A stretch of DNA of 32,510 nt from NCBI GenBank assembly GCA_022865785.1, contig JALHTJ010000172.1, positions 1 through 32,510 of the forward strand, in the 5' to 3' direction. How positions within the stretch are numbered: position 1 is the stretch's first letter; every line of letters begins with the position of its first letter. The position numbers and the translations under genes are program-made. The notes below the pieces were generated by a model, which saw only the letters and a list, made by a program, of their open reading frames with translations, was not told where the DNA came from and made no database searches. Below, in pieces: positions 9,397-18,042 of the stretch. This DNA is from Candidatus Aminicenantota bacterium (GTDB lineage: Bacteria; Acidobacteriota; Aminicenantia; UBA2199).

Positions 9397-10395
9397 ATGA
9401 TGATCCTGATCGTCTTCATTGTTTTTCTTGCCCTGCTTTTTGATTTCATAAACGGTATGAACGATGCCGCCAATTCAGTGGCAACTATCGTTTCAACCCG
9501 GGTGCTCTCCCCGCGCCTGGCCGTGCTTTGGGCGGCTTTCTTCAACTTTGCCGCTGCTTTTCTCTTTGGCGTGCACGTGGCCAATACCATCGGCAAGGGC
9601 ATCATCGATGTCAAAATCGTTTCCGCCCCCATGATCCTGGCTACTTTGATCGGGGCCATCACCTGGTCTTATTTCTGCACTCACCTGGGGTTGCCGATCA
9701 GCGTTTCGCACGCCCTGGTCGGCGGCCTGGTCGGAGCGGCCCTGGCCAAAAGCGGCATCAAGGCGCTGGTCATTTCCGGCTTGTTGAAAATCTCCCTGTT
9801 CATCGTCCTGGCGCCGGTAATCGGACTGGTGCTTGGCTACATGCTCATGATCCTGGTCATGTGGATCTGCCATAAGCGTTCGCCGCAGACGGTAGACCGC
9901 TGGTTCCGCCGCCTGCAGCTCTTTTCCGCCGCCCTGTACAGCATCGGCCACGGCACCAACGATGCCCAGAAGACCATGGGGGTCATCGCCATGCTGCTGT
10001 ACTCGACCGGCCACCTGGGCAGTACTTTCTACGTCCCCTTGTGGGTGGTCATCAGCTGTTATCTGGCCATTTCACTGGGTACCTTGAGCGGCGGCTGGAA
10101 GGTGATCGAGACCCTGGGCATGAAAATGACCAAGCTCAAGCCCGTGCACGGATTCAGCGCTGAAACAGCCGCGGCGGCTTCCATACTTTTTTCCACTTTC
10201 CTTGGAGTCCCCGTCTCCACTACCCATACCATCACCGGGGCCATCATTGGCGTCGGCTCCACCAGCCGCTTGTCGGCCATCCGCTGGGGCTTGGCCTATC
10301 GCATCGTCTGGGCCTGGATCCTGACCATCCCGGGATCGGCCCTGGTCGCGGCCTTGTGCTGGTATGGCATATCGTTGCTGCACCTTCCCGGCTGA
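9397..10395 (+). CDS. pit: PiT-family inorganic phosphate transporter
   Basis: 332 aa; FDFINGMNDAANSVATIVSTRVLSP and the duplicated GHGTNDAQKTMGVIAMLL / PVSTTHTITGAIIGVGST motifs. Confidence 0.93.
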   Translation: MMILIVFIVFLALLFDFINGMNDAANSVATIVSTRVLSPRLAVLWAAFFNFAAAFLFGVHVANTIGKGIIDVKIVSAPMILATLIGAITWSYFCTHLGLPISVSHALVGGLVGAALAKSGIKALVISGLLKISLFIVLAPVIGLVLGYMLMILVMWICHKRSPQTVDRWFRRLQLFSAALYSIGHGTNDAQKTMGVIAMLLYSTGHLGSTFYVPLWVVISCYLAISLGTLSGGWKVIETLGMKMTKLKPVHGFSAETAAAASILFSTFLGVPVSTTHTITGAIIGVGSTSRLSAIRWGLAYRIVWAWILTIPGSALVAALCWYGISLLHLPG

Positions 10396-10545
10396 GTATA
10401 AGGAAGTATCGTAATTGAAGGGAAAACCTCCGGCGATCGATTGCATGCGGCAGCAAGAGAAATAGCGGGATCACGGATCTTTTTTATCTTGAATGGTTAT
10501 TGCTTTTAAAACGGGATTCCATTTTGATCGGGTTCGATTCCGGGG

Positions 10546-10573
10546 TTGACAACACCTTGAAAGTTGGTAAAAT
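10546..10573 (+). promoter_or_regulatory. Candidate sigma70-type promoter for the pst operon
   Basis: TTGACA (10546-10551), 16-nt spacer, TAAAAT (10568-10573), upstream of pstS with AAGGAG Shine-Dalgarno near 10621. Confidence 0.65.
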
Positions 10574-10632
10574 GAAACCTATATATTCTCCAAAACAATT
10601 TCCACAATCATTTTAATTAAAAGGAGAAAAAA

Positions 10633-11511
10633 GTGGCGCAAAAAAAATGGATGTTTTTGGCAATAGGCGTCTGCCTGGCGCTGGGCCTCTGGTTCTACGG
10701 CTGTGGCCGTAAAGGCCAGCAAGCCAATGCCATTCAAATCAAGGGCTCGGACACCATGGTCAACCTGGGCCAGGCCTGGGCCGAGGCCTTCATGCAGGCC
10801 GACCCCAAGGTTTCGGTGGCTGTCACCGGCGGCGGTTCGGGCACAGGCATCGCCGCCATGCTTTCCAACACCTGCGACATCGCCGAGCTCTCGCGTGAGC
10901 TCAAGCCCGAGGAGATCGCCATGGCCAGGCAGAAGGGCTTTGAACCCAAACAGATCATCGTGGCCCTGGACGGGCTGGCCGTGGTGGTCCACCCCGCCAA
11001 TCCGCTGTCGCAGCTGACCCAGGACCAGTTGGCCGCGATCTTCTCCGGTTCCGTCAGCAATTGGAAAGAAGTGGGCGGCAGCGACCTGCCTATCGTGATC
11101 TTGTCGCGCGAAGTCAACTCCGGTACCCATGTCTATTTCAAGGAGCACGTGCTGCGCGGCAACCGCAAGGAGAGCCAGGTGGAGTTCGCCGCCAATGCCC
11201 TGCTGCTGCCCAGTTCCCAGGCCATCGCCGACGAAGTGGCCCAGAATCCCAGCGCCATTGGCTATTACGGCATGGGTTACATTTCACCGAAAGAAAAGGC
11301 CCTGGCCATTGCCAAGGATGCCGATTCTCCATATGTTAAGCCTTCCATTGAAAATGTCGTCAGTCAGGCCTATCCTATCTCACGTCCGCTGCTCATGGTC
11401 ACCCGCGGCCAGCCCGCGGGGCTGGTGGCCCGCTTTATCGATTTCATCCTCAGCCCGGAAGGACAAAAGATCGTGGTCAAGATCGATTTCGTGCCGGTAA
11501 AAAACAATTAA
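10633..11511 (+). CDS. pstS: Phosphate ABC transporter substrate-binding lipoprotein PstS
   Basis: GTG start; lipobox-like WFYGC; IQIKGSDTMVNLGQAWAEAF, TGGGSGTGIAAM, SREVNSGTHVYFKEHVL. Confidence 0.93.
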   Translation: MAQKKWMFLAIGVCLALGLWFYGCGRKGQQANAIQIKGSDTMVNLGQAWAEAFMQADPKVSVAVTGGGSGTGIAAMLSNTCDIAELSRELKPEEIAMARQKGFEPKQIIVALDGLAVVVHPANPLSQLTQDQLAAIFSGSVSNWKEVGGSDLPIVILSREVNSGTHVYFKEHVLRGNRKESQVEFAANALLLPSSQAIADEVAQNPSAIGYYGMGYISPKEKALAIAKDADSPYVKPSIENVVSQAYPISRPLLMVTRGQPAGLVARFIDFILSPEGQKIVVKIDFVPVKNN

Positions 11512-11517
11512 ACAAAG

Positions 11518-12399
11518 ATGAAACCCATGCGGGTACGCAAGCTGAAGGAATGGCTTATTGAAAAATCCATTTTGCTCAGCGGCATATTTTCCGTTGTTTT
11601 CGTCGTATTGATATTCCTGTTTTTATTGCGCGAAGGGCTTTCCCTTTTTCGCGGCGAAAGCGTGATCGACTTTATTTTCGGCAAAAGCTGGTACCCCATC
11701 TCCGATCCGCCGCGCTTCGGCATCCTGCCGCTGATCCTCGGCTCACTGCTGGTCACTTTGGGAGCGGCCGCCATTTCGGTGCCCATCGGCATCGCCGCCG
11801 CATTGTACATCGCCGAGGTCGCGCCGCTGCGGCTCAGGGAGGCTCTGAAAGCCGGTATCGAGCTCCTGGCCGCCATCCCCTCGGTGGTCATCGGCTTCAT
11901 CGGCCTGATCACTCTCGGTCCCTGGATCAAAAATTTATTCAACATCCCTACCGGGCTGACGGCACTGACCGGATCGGTCACCCTGGCCTTCATGGCCATG
12001 CCCACCATCGTCTCCATCGCCGAGGACGCCATCACTGCCGTGCCGCGCCAGTACCGCGAGGCGGCCATTGCCATGGGTGCCACCAAGTGGCAGACCACCT
12101 GGCGCATCGTGGCCCGCGCCGCCCGCCCGGGTATGCTGGCCGCGGTCATGCTGGGCATCGGCCGCGTCATCGGCGAGACCATGGCTGTGATGATGGTCAC
12201 CGGCAACGCCGCCATCATCCCCACGAGCTTCCTGCAGCCGGTGCGCACCCTGACCGCGACCATCGCCGCCGAAATGGGCGAGTCAGTGCAGGGAGGGCCG
12301 CACTACGCGGCTTTATTCGCCATCGGCATCGTGCTCTTTGTCATTACCTTCCTGATCAACGGTGTGGCCGATCTTTATCTGCACCGCTCGCGCCGTTAA
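11518..12399 (+). CDS. pstC: Phosphate ABC transporter permease PstC
   Basis: 293 aa; GILPLILGSLLVTLGAAAISVPIGIAAALYIAE, YREAAIAMGATKWQTTWRIVARAARPGMLAAVMLGIGRVIGETMAV. Confidence 0.93.
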   Translation: MKPMRVRKLKEWLIEKSILLSGIFSVVFVVLIFLFLLREGLSLFRGESVIDFIFGKSWYPISDPPRFGILPLILGSLLVTLGAAAISVPIGIAAALYIAEVAPLRLREALKAGIELLAAIPSVVIGFIGLITLGPWIKNLFNIPTGLTALTGSVTLAFMAMPTIVSIAEDAITAVPRQYREAAIAMGATKWQTTWRIVARAARPGMLAAVMLGIGRVIGETMAVMMVTGNAAIIPTSFLQPVRTLTATIAAEMGESVQGGPHYAALFAIGIVLFVITFLINGVADLYLHRSRR

Positions 12400-12401
12400 G
12401 C

Positions 12402-13247
12402 ATGAAGCCGCGACTGGCCCAGAAGATCGCTTTTGCCTTCCTGCTGCTGGCCACCCTGCTGGTGGTGCTGCCGGTGCTGGTCATCCTGCTGATCATCGTG
12501 GCCAAAGGCGCCAGTGCCATCAGCTGGGATTTCCTGTTTTCCATGCCCCGGGACGGCATGACCGCCGGCGGTATTTTCCCGGCCATCCTGGGCACCCTCT
12601 ACCTGGTGATTGGCGCCATCATCTTTGCCGTGCCGCTGGGAGTCATGGCCGCCGTTTACCTGGTTGAATATTCCAGCGACAATTGGCTGTCGCGCCTGGT
12701 CAAGCTGTCCATCGTCAACCTGGCCGGCGTGCCTTCGGTGGTGTATGGCCTTTTCGGCCTGGGGATCTTTGTCACCTTCTTCCGTTTCGGCGCCTCGATC
12801 CTGTCCGGGTCGCTGACCCTGGGCATCATGATCCTGCCGGTGATCATCACTTCCTCGCGCGAAGCGCTGGAAAGCGTGCCCCGGCATTTCCGCACCGTCA
12901 GCCTGTCGCTGGGAGCTAGCCGCTGGCAGACCATCCGCCATTCGGTGCTGCCGCACGCCTTGCCGGGAATTTTGACCGGCATGATCCTGGGCCTGGGCCG
13001 GGCCGCCGGTGAGACCGCCCCCATCCTTTTTACGGTGGCCGCATTTTACCTGCCGCGCCTGCCGCAGTCGGTTTTCGATCAGACCATGGCTTTACCTTAC
13101 CACCTGTACGTCATATCCACCCAGGTGCCGGGTATAGCCGAGAACGTCCGCTACGGGACGGCACTGGTACTGCTGTCGCTGGTGCTGCTGCTCAACCTGG
13201 CCGCCATCCTGATCCGCTCCCGTTTCCGCAGGAAGAAAAAATGGTAG
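12402..13247 (+). CDS. pstA: Phosphate ABC transporter permease PstA
   Basis: ATG at 12402, 3 nt after the pstC stop; GGIFPAILGTLYLVIGAIIFAVPLGVMAAVYLVEY, LGASRWQTIRHSVLPHALPGILTGMILGLGRAAGETAPILFT. The ORF-track extension back to 12087 is overlap in another frame of pstC. Confidence 0.93.
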   Translation: MKPRLAQKIAFAFLLLATLLVVLPVLVILLIIVAKGASAISWDFLFSMPRDGMTAGGIFPAILGTLYLVIGAIIFAVPLGVMAAVYLVEYSSDNWLSRLVKLSIVNLAGVPSVVYGLFGLGIFVTFFRFGASILSGSLTLGIMILPVIITSSREALESVPRHFRTVSLSLGASRWQTIRHSVLPHALPGILTGMILGLGRAAGETAPILFTVAAFYLPRLPQSVFDQTMALPYHLYVISTQVPGIAENVRYGTALVLLSLVLLLNLAAILIRSRFRRKKKW

Positions 13248-14002
13248 ATCCGGCAGCCAAGTTCTCCATTCGCGCTTTCCATGTCCACTACGGCCAGTTC
13301 AGCGCCCTGCGCGACCTGAACCTGGAAATCCTGGCCAACGAAATATTCACCGTCATCGGGCCGGCCAATTCCGGCAAAACCACCTTCCTCCATTCGTTGA
13401 ACCGCTTGATCGACCTGGTGCCGGTCAGCCGTTGCCGGGGAGAGATCAGTCTGGATGGCATTGACATACGCCGTGGCCTGGAAATCGAAGTCCTGCGCCG
13501 AAAAGTCGGCATTGTATTTGCCCTGCCGCTGCCGTTGCCCATTTCCATTTTTGAAAATGTGGTCTACGGACTGCGCATGCAGGGCATACGCGACCCGCGG
13601 CGCCTGAACGAAGCGGTAGAGAGAAGTCTGAGAGAATCGTATCTGTGGGAGGAAGTCAAAGACCGTTTACGCACGCCGGCCATGAATCTATCCGGCGGTC
13701 AGCAGCAGCGTTTATGCATGGCCCGCATCCTGGCCGGCCAACCCGATGTGCTGCTTTTCGATGAACCAACCTCGGGACTGGACCCGATTTCCACGGCCAG
13801 GATCGAAGAGACGTTGCTGATTTTAAAGAAAAAATACACCATCGTATTGGTGACCAACAACGTGGCCCAGGCGGCCCGGGTGGGGGACCGCACCGCTTTC
13901 TTCCTGATGGGCGATATGATCGAAGTGAGCGATACAGGCAAAATGTTCACCACGCCGGCCGACCAGCGCACCAGCGACTATATAACCGGCAAGTTTGGCT
14001 GA
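13241..14002 (+). CDS. pstB: Phosphate ABC transporter ATP-binding protein, first copy (PstB1), degenerate Q- and H-loops
   Basis: Walker A GPANSGKTT, signature NLSGGQQQRL, Walker B VLLFDEPTSGLD; Q-loop reads VFALPLPLP (Ala for Gln) and H-loop reads VTNNVAQAAR (Asn for His). Confidence 0.92.
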   Translation: MVDPAAKFSIRAFHVHYGQFSALRDLNLEILANEIFTVIGPANSGKTTFLHSLNRLIDLVPVSRCRGEISLDGIDIRRGLEIEVLRRKVGIVFALPLPLPISIFENVVYGLRMQGIRDPRRLNEAVERSLRESYLWEEVKDRLRTPAMNLSGGQQQRLCMARILAGQPDVLLFDEPTSGLDPISTARIEETLLILKKKYTIVLVTNNVAQAARVGDRTAFFLMGDMIEVSDTGKMFTTPADQRTSDYITGKFG

Positions 14003-14003
14003 C

Positions 14004-14762
14004 ATGAGCGAAATCAGCATTGAAACCCGAGGTTTGAATCTTTTTTACGGTGATTTCCAGGCCCTGATCGGGATTGATCTGCAAATACCCGCCCGTAAAG
14101 TGACCGCCCTGATCGGACCCAGCGGCTGCGGCAAAAGCACCCTGCTGCGGGTGTTCAACCGTATGAACGACTTGATCGACGGCGTGCGCGTCAGCGGCCA
14201 GGTCATTATCGGCGGCCAGGACATATTCGCTCCCGGAGCCGACCTGCTTGGTTTGCGCGAAAAGGTGGGCATGGTCTTTCAGCGTCCCAACCCCTTTCCC
14301 CTTTCGGTGTACGAGAACATCGTTTTCGGTTTGGCCGTGCATCGATTGGCGCGCCGGCAGGAATACGGCGGCATCGTCGAACAGGCCCTGCGCAGCGTGC
14401 TGCTTTGGGACGACCTCAAGGATAGGCTGCACCATTCGGCATTGAAGCTGTCGCTGGAGCAGCAGCAGCGCCTGTGCATCGCCAGGGTGCTGCCTTTGAA
14501 ACCGCAGATCCTGCTCATGGACGAACCCTGTTCCGCTTTGGATCCCATCGCCACTCTGCACATCGAAGAACTGATGCAGAAATTGAAAAAAAAGTACACC
14601 ATCGTCATCGTCACCCACAACATGCAGCAGGCGGCCCGGGCCTCGGACCGCACCGGTTTCCTTTACCTCGGCAAACTGATTGAGATTAATGAAACCGTGA
14701 ACATATTCACCAAGCCGGCGCAGGCCATGACCGAAAACTATATCAGTGGCCGCTTCGGCTGA
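14004..14762 (+). CDS. pstB: Phosphate ABC transporter ATP-binding protein, second copy (PstB2), degenerate signature motif
   Basis: Walker A GPSGCGKST, Q-loop VGMVFQRPNPFP, Walker B ILLMDEPCSALDP, H-loop IVTHNMQQAARASDRT; signature reads LSLEQQQRL instead of LSGGQQQRV/L. Confidence 0.93.
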   Translation: MSEISIETRGLNLFYGDFQALIGIDLQIPARKVTALIGPSGCGKSTLLRVFNRMNDLIDGVRVSGQVIIGGQDIFAPGADLLGLREKVGMVFQRPNPFPLSVYENIVFGLAVHRLARRQEYGGIVEQALRSVLLWDDLKDRLHHSALKLSLEQQQRLCIARVLPLKPQILLMDEPCSALDPIATLHIEELMQKLKKKYTIVIVTHNMQQAARASDRTGFLYLGKLIEINETVNIFTKPAQAMTENYISGRFG

Positions 14763-14778
14763 AACCAGGAGAGAAAAT

Positions 14779-15429
14779 ATGGCGAGAGAACATTTTCAAA
14801 ACATGCTGCGCGGGCTGGAACAGGAGTTGGTGGCAATGGGGGAGATGGTCATTGCCGCCATTGACCGCTCTATCCAGGCGCTGAAGAACGTCGACAAGGC
14901 CGAAGCCGAACGCATCATCGCCGACGATGCCCTGATCAACCAGCGGCGCTGGGACATCGAAAACCAATGCATCCAACTTTTCGCTACCCAGCAGCCCGTG
15001 GCCGGGGACCTGCGCGAGATCGTGTCCTTTATCGACCTGATCACCAACCTGGAGCGCATGGCCGACCATGCCAAGGGCATCGCCACCATCGTGGTCCGAC
15101 ACGACCAAAAACCGCTGCTCAAGCCGCTGATCGATATTCCGCGCATGGCTGACAAGGCCCGCGAAATGATCCAGAAAAGCCTGACCGCCTTCATCACCCA
15201 GGATGTGGAAGCGGCCGCTGCCATCATTGAAATGGACAATGAAGTGGACGCTTTGTACGATCAGATTTTTCGCGAGCTTCTGACCTACATGATGGAGGAT
15301 CCCAAGACCATTACCCGCGCCGTCTACCTGATCTGGGTGAGCCACAACCTGGAACGCATCGCCGACAGGGTGACCAACATCTGCGAACGGATCATCTTCA
15401 TGGTCACCGGCGAGATCCAATCAGATTAA
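14779..15429 (+). CDS. phoU: Phosphate signalling/transport accessory protein PhoU
   Basis: ATG at 14779 after AGGAGAG; MAREHFQNMLRGLEQELVAMGEMVIAAIDRSIQALKN, LFATQQPVAGDLREIVSFIDLITNLERMADHAKGIA. Confidence 0.94.
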   Translation: MAREHFQNMLRGLEQELVAMGEMVIAAIDRSIQALKNVDKAEAERIIADDALINQRRWDIENQCIQLFATQQPVAGDLREIVSFIDLITNLERMADHAKGIATIVVRHDQKPLLKPLIDIPRMADKAREMIQKSLTAFITQDVEAAAAIIEMDNEVDALYDQIFRELLTYMMEDPKTITRAVYLIWVSHNLERIADRVTNICERIIFMVTGEIQSD

Positions 15430-15597
15430 GCGTTAGCGAGTACGGCCCGCGACAACTCCTTGTGAGATGACTTGCATGGAAGATGAACGAATGACGCGCT
15501 GGGGATTACCGGGCGCTCCGAAAAACTGACCGCTCAAAAAAAATCCTGCCAACCGGTGGTTCCCCTGACAAAAAAATATTTTTTATGTTTATTTCTA

Positions 15598-15626
15598 TTG
15601 ACACGTATTTAAAAACAAACTATATT
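15598..15626 (+). promoter_or_regulatory. Candidate sigma70-type promoter for the kamA operon
   Basis: TTGACA (15598-15603), 17-nt spacer, TATATT (15621-15626). Confidence 0.7.
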
Positions 15627-15654
15627 CTTAATTGAAAAGTGGGAGGCATAGAAA

Positions 15655-16980
15655 TTGAAAAAAGCCAATCGCCTTATGGCGATAAAAGAAGCTGAAATCC
15701 TCAGTGAGGAGGCTGAACCTCCAAGCAGGGCGCTGCTGGAGGAAAGCAACAACCCTGCCTCGTCGTTGCTCTTTCCCGAGTTAATACAGTTCCCCAATTC
15801 CAAACCCGATAAAACAGTTCTGAAGATCGGAGCCCGTTCACTGCAGTTCCTGAGAAAATATTTTCCATTGGCGACAAAGGATGACTGGAATAATTGGGAA
15901 TGGCAGCTGCGCAACAGTATCACCAGCTTGAAAGCACTGCAGCAAATTCTGCAGCTGTCCGATGATGAGGTGCGAGCCATGACCGTGCAGAGCGGCAGCC
16001 TGCCCTTGCGCGTCACTCCGTATTATGCCAGCCTGCTCGATCCACTTGACTCCATGCAGCCGCTGCGCCGCAGTGTCGTGCCGGTAACAGCCGAGCACCT
16101 GATCTCCTGCGGTGAAGCCGCCGACCCGCTGGGTGAAGATACCCACAGCCGCGTACCGGGATTGGTGCACCGCTATCCCGACCGGGTGCTTTTGCTGGTT
16201 ACCGGTTTCTGTTCGACCTATTGCCGTTATTGCACCCGCTCGCGTCTGGTGGGCGACCAGAACAAGCGCCATCTCAACCACGAACAGTGGGACCGGGCCC
16301 TTTCCTACATCGAACTGAATCCTGCCGTGCGCGATGTCCTGCTCTCCGGCGGTGACCCGCTGACTTTACCCGATGACAGCCTTGAATACCTGCTGACCCG
16401 TTTGAGTCGCATCCCCCACGTGGAATTCGTCCGCATTGGCACCAAGGTGCCTGTGACCATGCCGCAGCGCATCACCCATTCGCTGGTCAATATATTGAAA
16501 CGTTTCCGTCCCCTGTGGATGAGTATCCATTTCACCCACCCTGACGAGATCACTCCGGAAAGCGCCCAGGCTTGTGAACGGCTGGCCGATGCCGGCATTC
16601 CCTTGGGCAGTCAGACCGTGCTGCTGAAAGACATCAACGATTCGGTGCCGGTCATGAAAAAATTGATGCATGAACTGCTCAAGATCAGGGTCCGTCCATA
16701 TTATATGTACCAGTGCGATCCCATCCTCGGATCTTCCCATTTCCGCACCCCGGTGGAAAAAGGCCTGGAGATAATCGAAGGCCTGCGCGGCCACACCAGC
16801 GGCTACGCCGTTCCCCATTACGTTATCGATGCCCCGAACGGCGGCGGCAAGATCCCTCTGCTTCCCGATTATTACCAGGGACGAGCCGACGGCAACATAC
16901 TGCTGAGAAACTACCAACAAAAAATATACCGCTACCCCGATCAGAAGAGCGAAGGATCGGCGCCGGGAGAGGGTTTGTAA
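15655..16980 (+). CDS. kamA: KamA-family radical SAM protein, lysine 2,3-aminomutase-like
   Basis: TTG start, GGGAGG SD; DWNNWEWQLRNSI, CSTYCRYCTRSR (CxxxCxxC), DVLLSGGDPL, IRVRPYYMYQCDPILGSSHFRTPVEKGLEIIEGLRGHTSGYAVPHYVIDAPNGGGK. Confidence 0.93.
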   Translation: MKKANRLMAIKEAEILSEEAEPPSRALLEESNNPASSLLFPELIQFPNSKPDKTVLKIGARSLQFLRKYFPLATKDDWNNWEWQLRNSITSLKALQQILQLSDDEVRAMTVQSGSLPLRVTPYYASLLDPLDSMQPLRRSVVPVTAEHLISCGEAADPLGEDTHSRVPGLVHRYPDRVLLLVTGFCSTYCRYCTRSRLVGDQNKRHLNHEQWDRALSYIELNPAVRDVLLSGGDPLTLPDDSLEYLLTRLSRIPHVEFVRIGTKVPVTMPQRITHSLVNILKRFRPLWMSIHFTHPDEITPESAQACERLADAGIPLGSQTVLLKDINDSVPVMKKLMHELLKIRVRPYYMYQCDPILGSSHFRTPVEKGLEIIEGLRGHTSGYAVPHYVIDAPNGGGKIPLLPDYYQGRADGNILLRNYQQKIYRYPDQKSEGSAPGEGL

Positions 16981-17064
16981 AAGTTAGTGCCAGGCTGAAA
17001 AACCGCTTGCGTATTTTTAGCAAGTGGAATAAAATCACCATGAAATCCAAACGCAGAGGAACCC

Positions 17065-18042
17065 ATGAACATTGGTTTAACCTATGATTTGAGGCAGGAT
17101 TACCTGGATGCAGGATACAGCGAAGAGCAAACCGCCGAGTTCGACAGTCCCGACACCATTGCCGCCATTGAGAAGGCGCTTATTGCCATGGGGCATAAGA
17201 CCATGCGCATCGGCAATGTAAAAAGTTTGGTTCAGCGGCTGGCCGCCGGCGAGCGCTGGGATATGATCTTCAACATCTGCGAAGGCATGTTCGGGTTGGG
17301 CCGTGAAGCCCAGGTGCCGGCCCTGCTCGATGCCTACCAGATCCCATATACGTTTTCCGGTCCTCTGGTGCTGGCTCTTACCCTGGACAAGGCTCTGACC
17401 AAGCGTGTGGTCCGCTCTCTGGGCGTGGCCACCCCAGATTTCGCCGTGGTCGCGGCCAAGGAGGATATCGCTGCCGTTGATCTGCCCTTTCCCCTCTTTG
17501 CCAAGCCCCTGGCCGAAGGCACGGGATTGGGCATCGATGCCAGGTCCAAGATAGATTCCCGCCGGCAGTTGACGGCCGTCTGTTGCGAATTGTTGGAAAA
17601 ATTCAAGCAGCCGGTGCTGGTGGAGACTTATCTGCCCGGTAGGGAGTTCACCGTCGGCATTGTCGGCAGCGGCACCGCGGCCGAAGCCATCGGGGTGATG
17701 GAAGTTTTTTTAAAACCAGAGGCCGAAGCCAATGCCTATTCATACGTCAACAAGGAGAACAGCGAGGAATTGGTCCAGTACGCACTGGCGCCCGAGGTGG
17801 AGGCCTCATCTTGCCGGGATGTGGCTTTGCGGACCTGGCGCGGCTTGGGTTGCCTTGATGCCGGCCGCGTCGACGTAAAAATGGACGGGAACGGTGCCGT
17901 TAATTTCATAGAGGTCAATCCCTTGGCCGGCTTGCATCACGAGCACTCCGACCTGCCGATCATCTGCAGCCTGGTGGGCATCCCTTTCCAGACGCTGATT
18001 GAGAGGATCATGGCTTCCGCCGGCCGCAGGGCACGCCCATGA
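17065..18042 (+). CDS. ATP-grasp ligase, D-Ala-D-Ala-ligase-like (copy 1)
   Basis: 325 aa; DMIFNICEGMFGLGREAQVPALLDAYQIPYTFSGPLVLALTLDKALTKRVV, PLFAKPLAEGTGLGI, NFIEVNPLAGLHHEHSDLP. Confidence 0.88.
   Translation: MNIGLTYDLRQDYLDAGYSEEQTAEFDSPDTIAAIEKALIAMGHKTMRIGNVKSLVQRLAAGERWDMIFNICEGMFGLGREAQVPALLDAYQIPYTFSGPLVLALTLDKALTKRVVRSLGVATPDFAVVAAKEDIAAVDLPFPLFAKPLAEGTGLGIDARSKIDSRRQLTAVCCELLEKFKQPVLVETYLPGREFTVGIVGSGTAAEAIGVMEVFLKPEAEANAYSYVNKENSEELVQYALAPEVEASSCRDVALRTWRGLGCLDAGRVDVKMDGNGAVNFIEVNPLAGLHHEHSDLPIICSLVGIPFQTLIERIMASAGRRARP

Noticed and set aside
10531-10541. GGTTCGATTCC resembling a tRNA T-arm
   Set aside because: The flanking stem does not pair over 5 bp and no D-arm, anticodon arm or acceptor stem can be drawn; it lies just upstream of the pst promoter.
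12087-12401. N-terminal extension of the PstA ORF in the ORF track
   Set aside because: Overlaps pstC in another frame and is low-complexity (RHRRDHGCDDGHRQRRH); PstA homology starts at ATG 12402.
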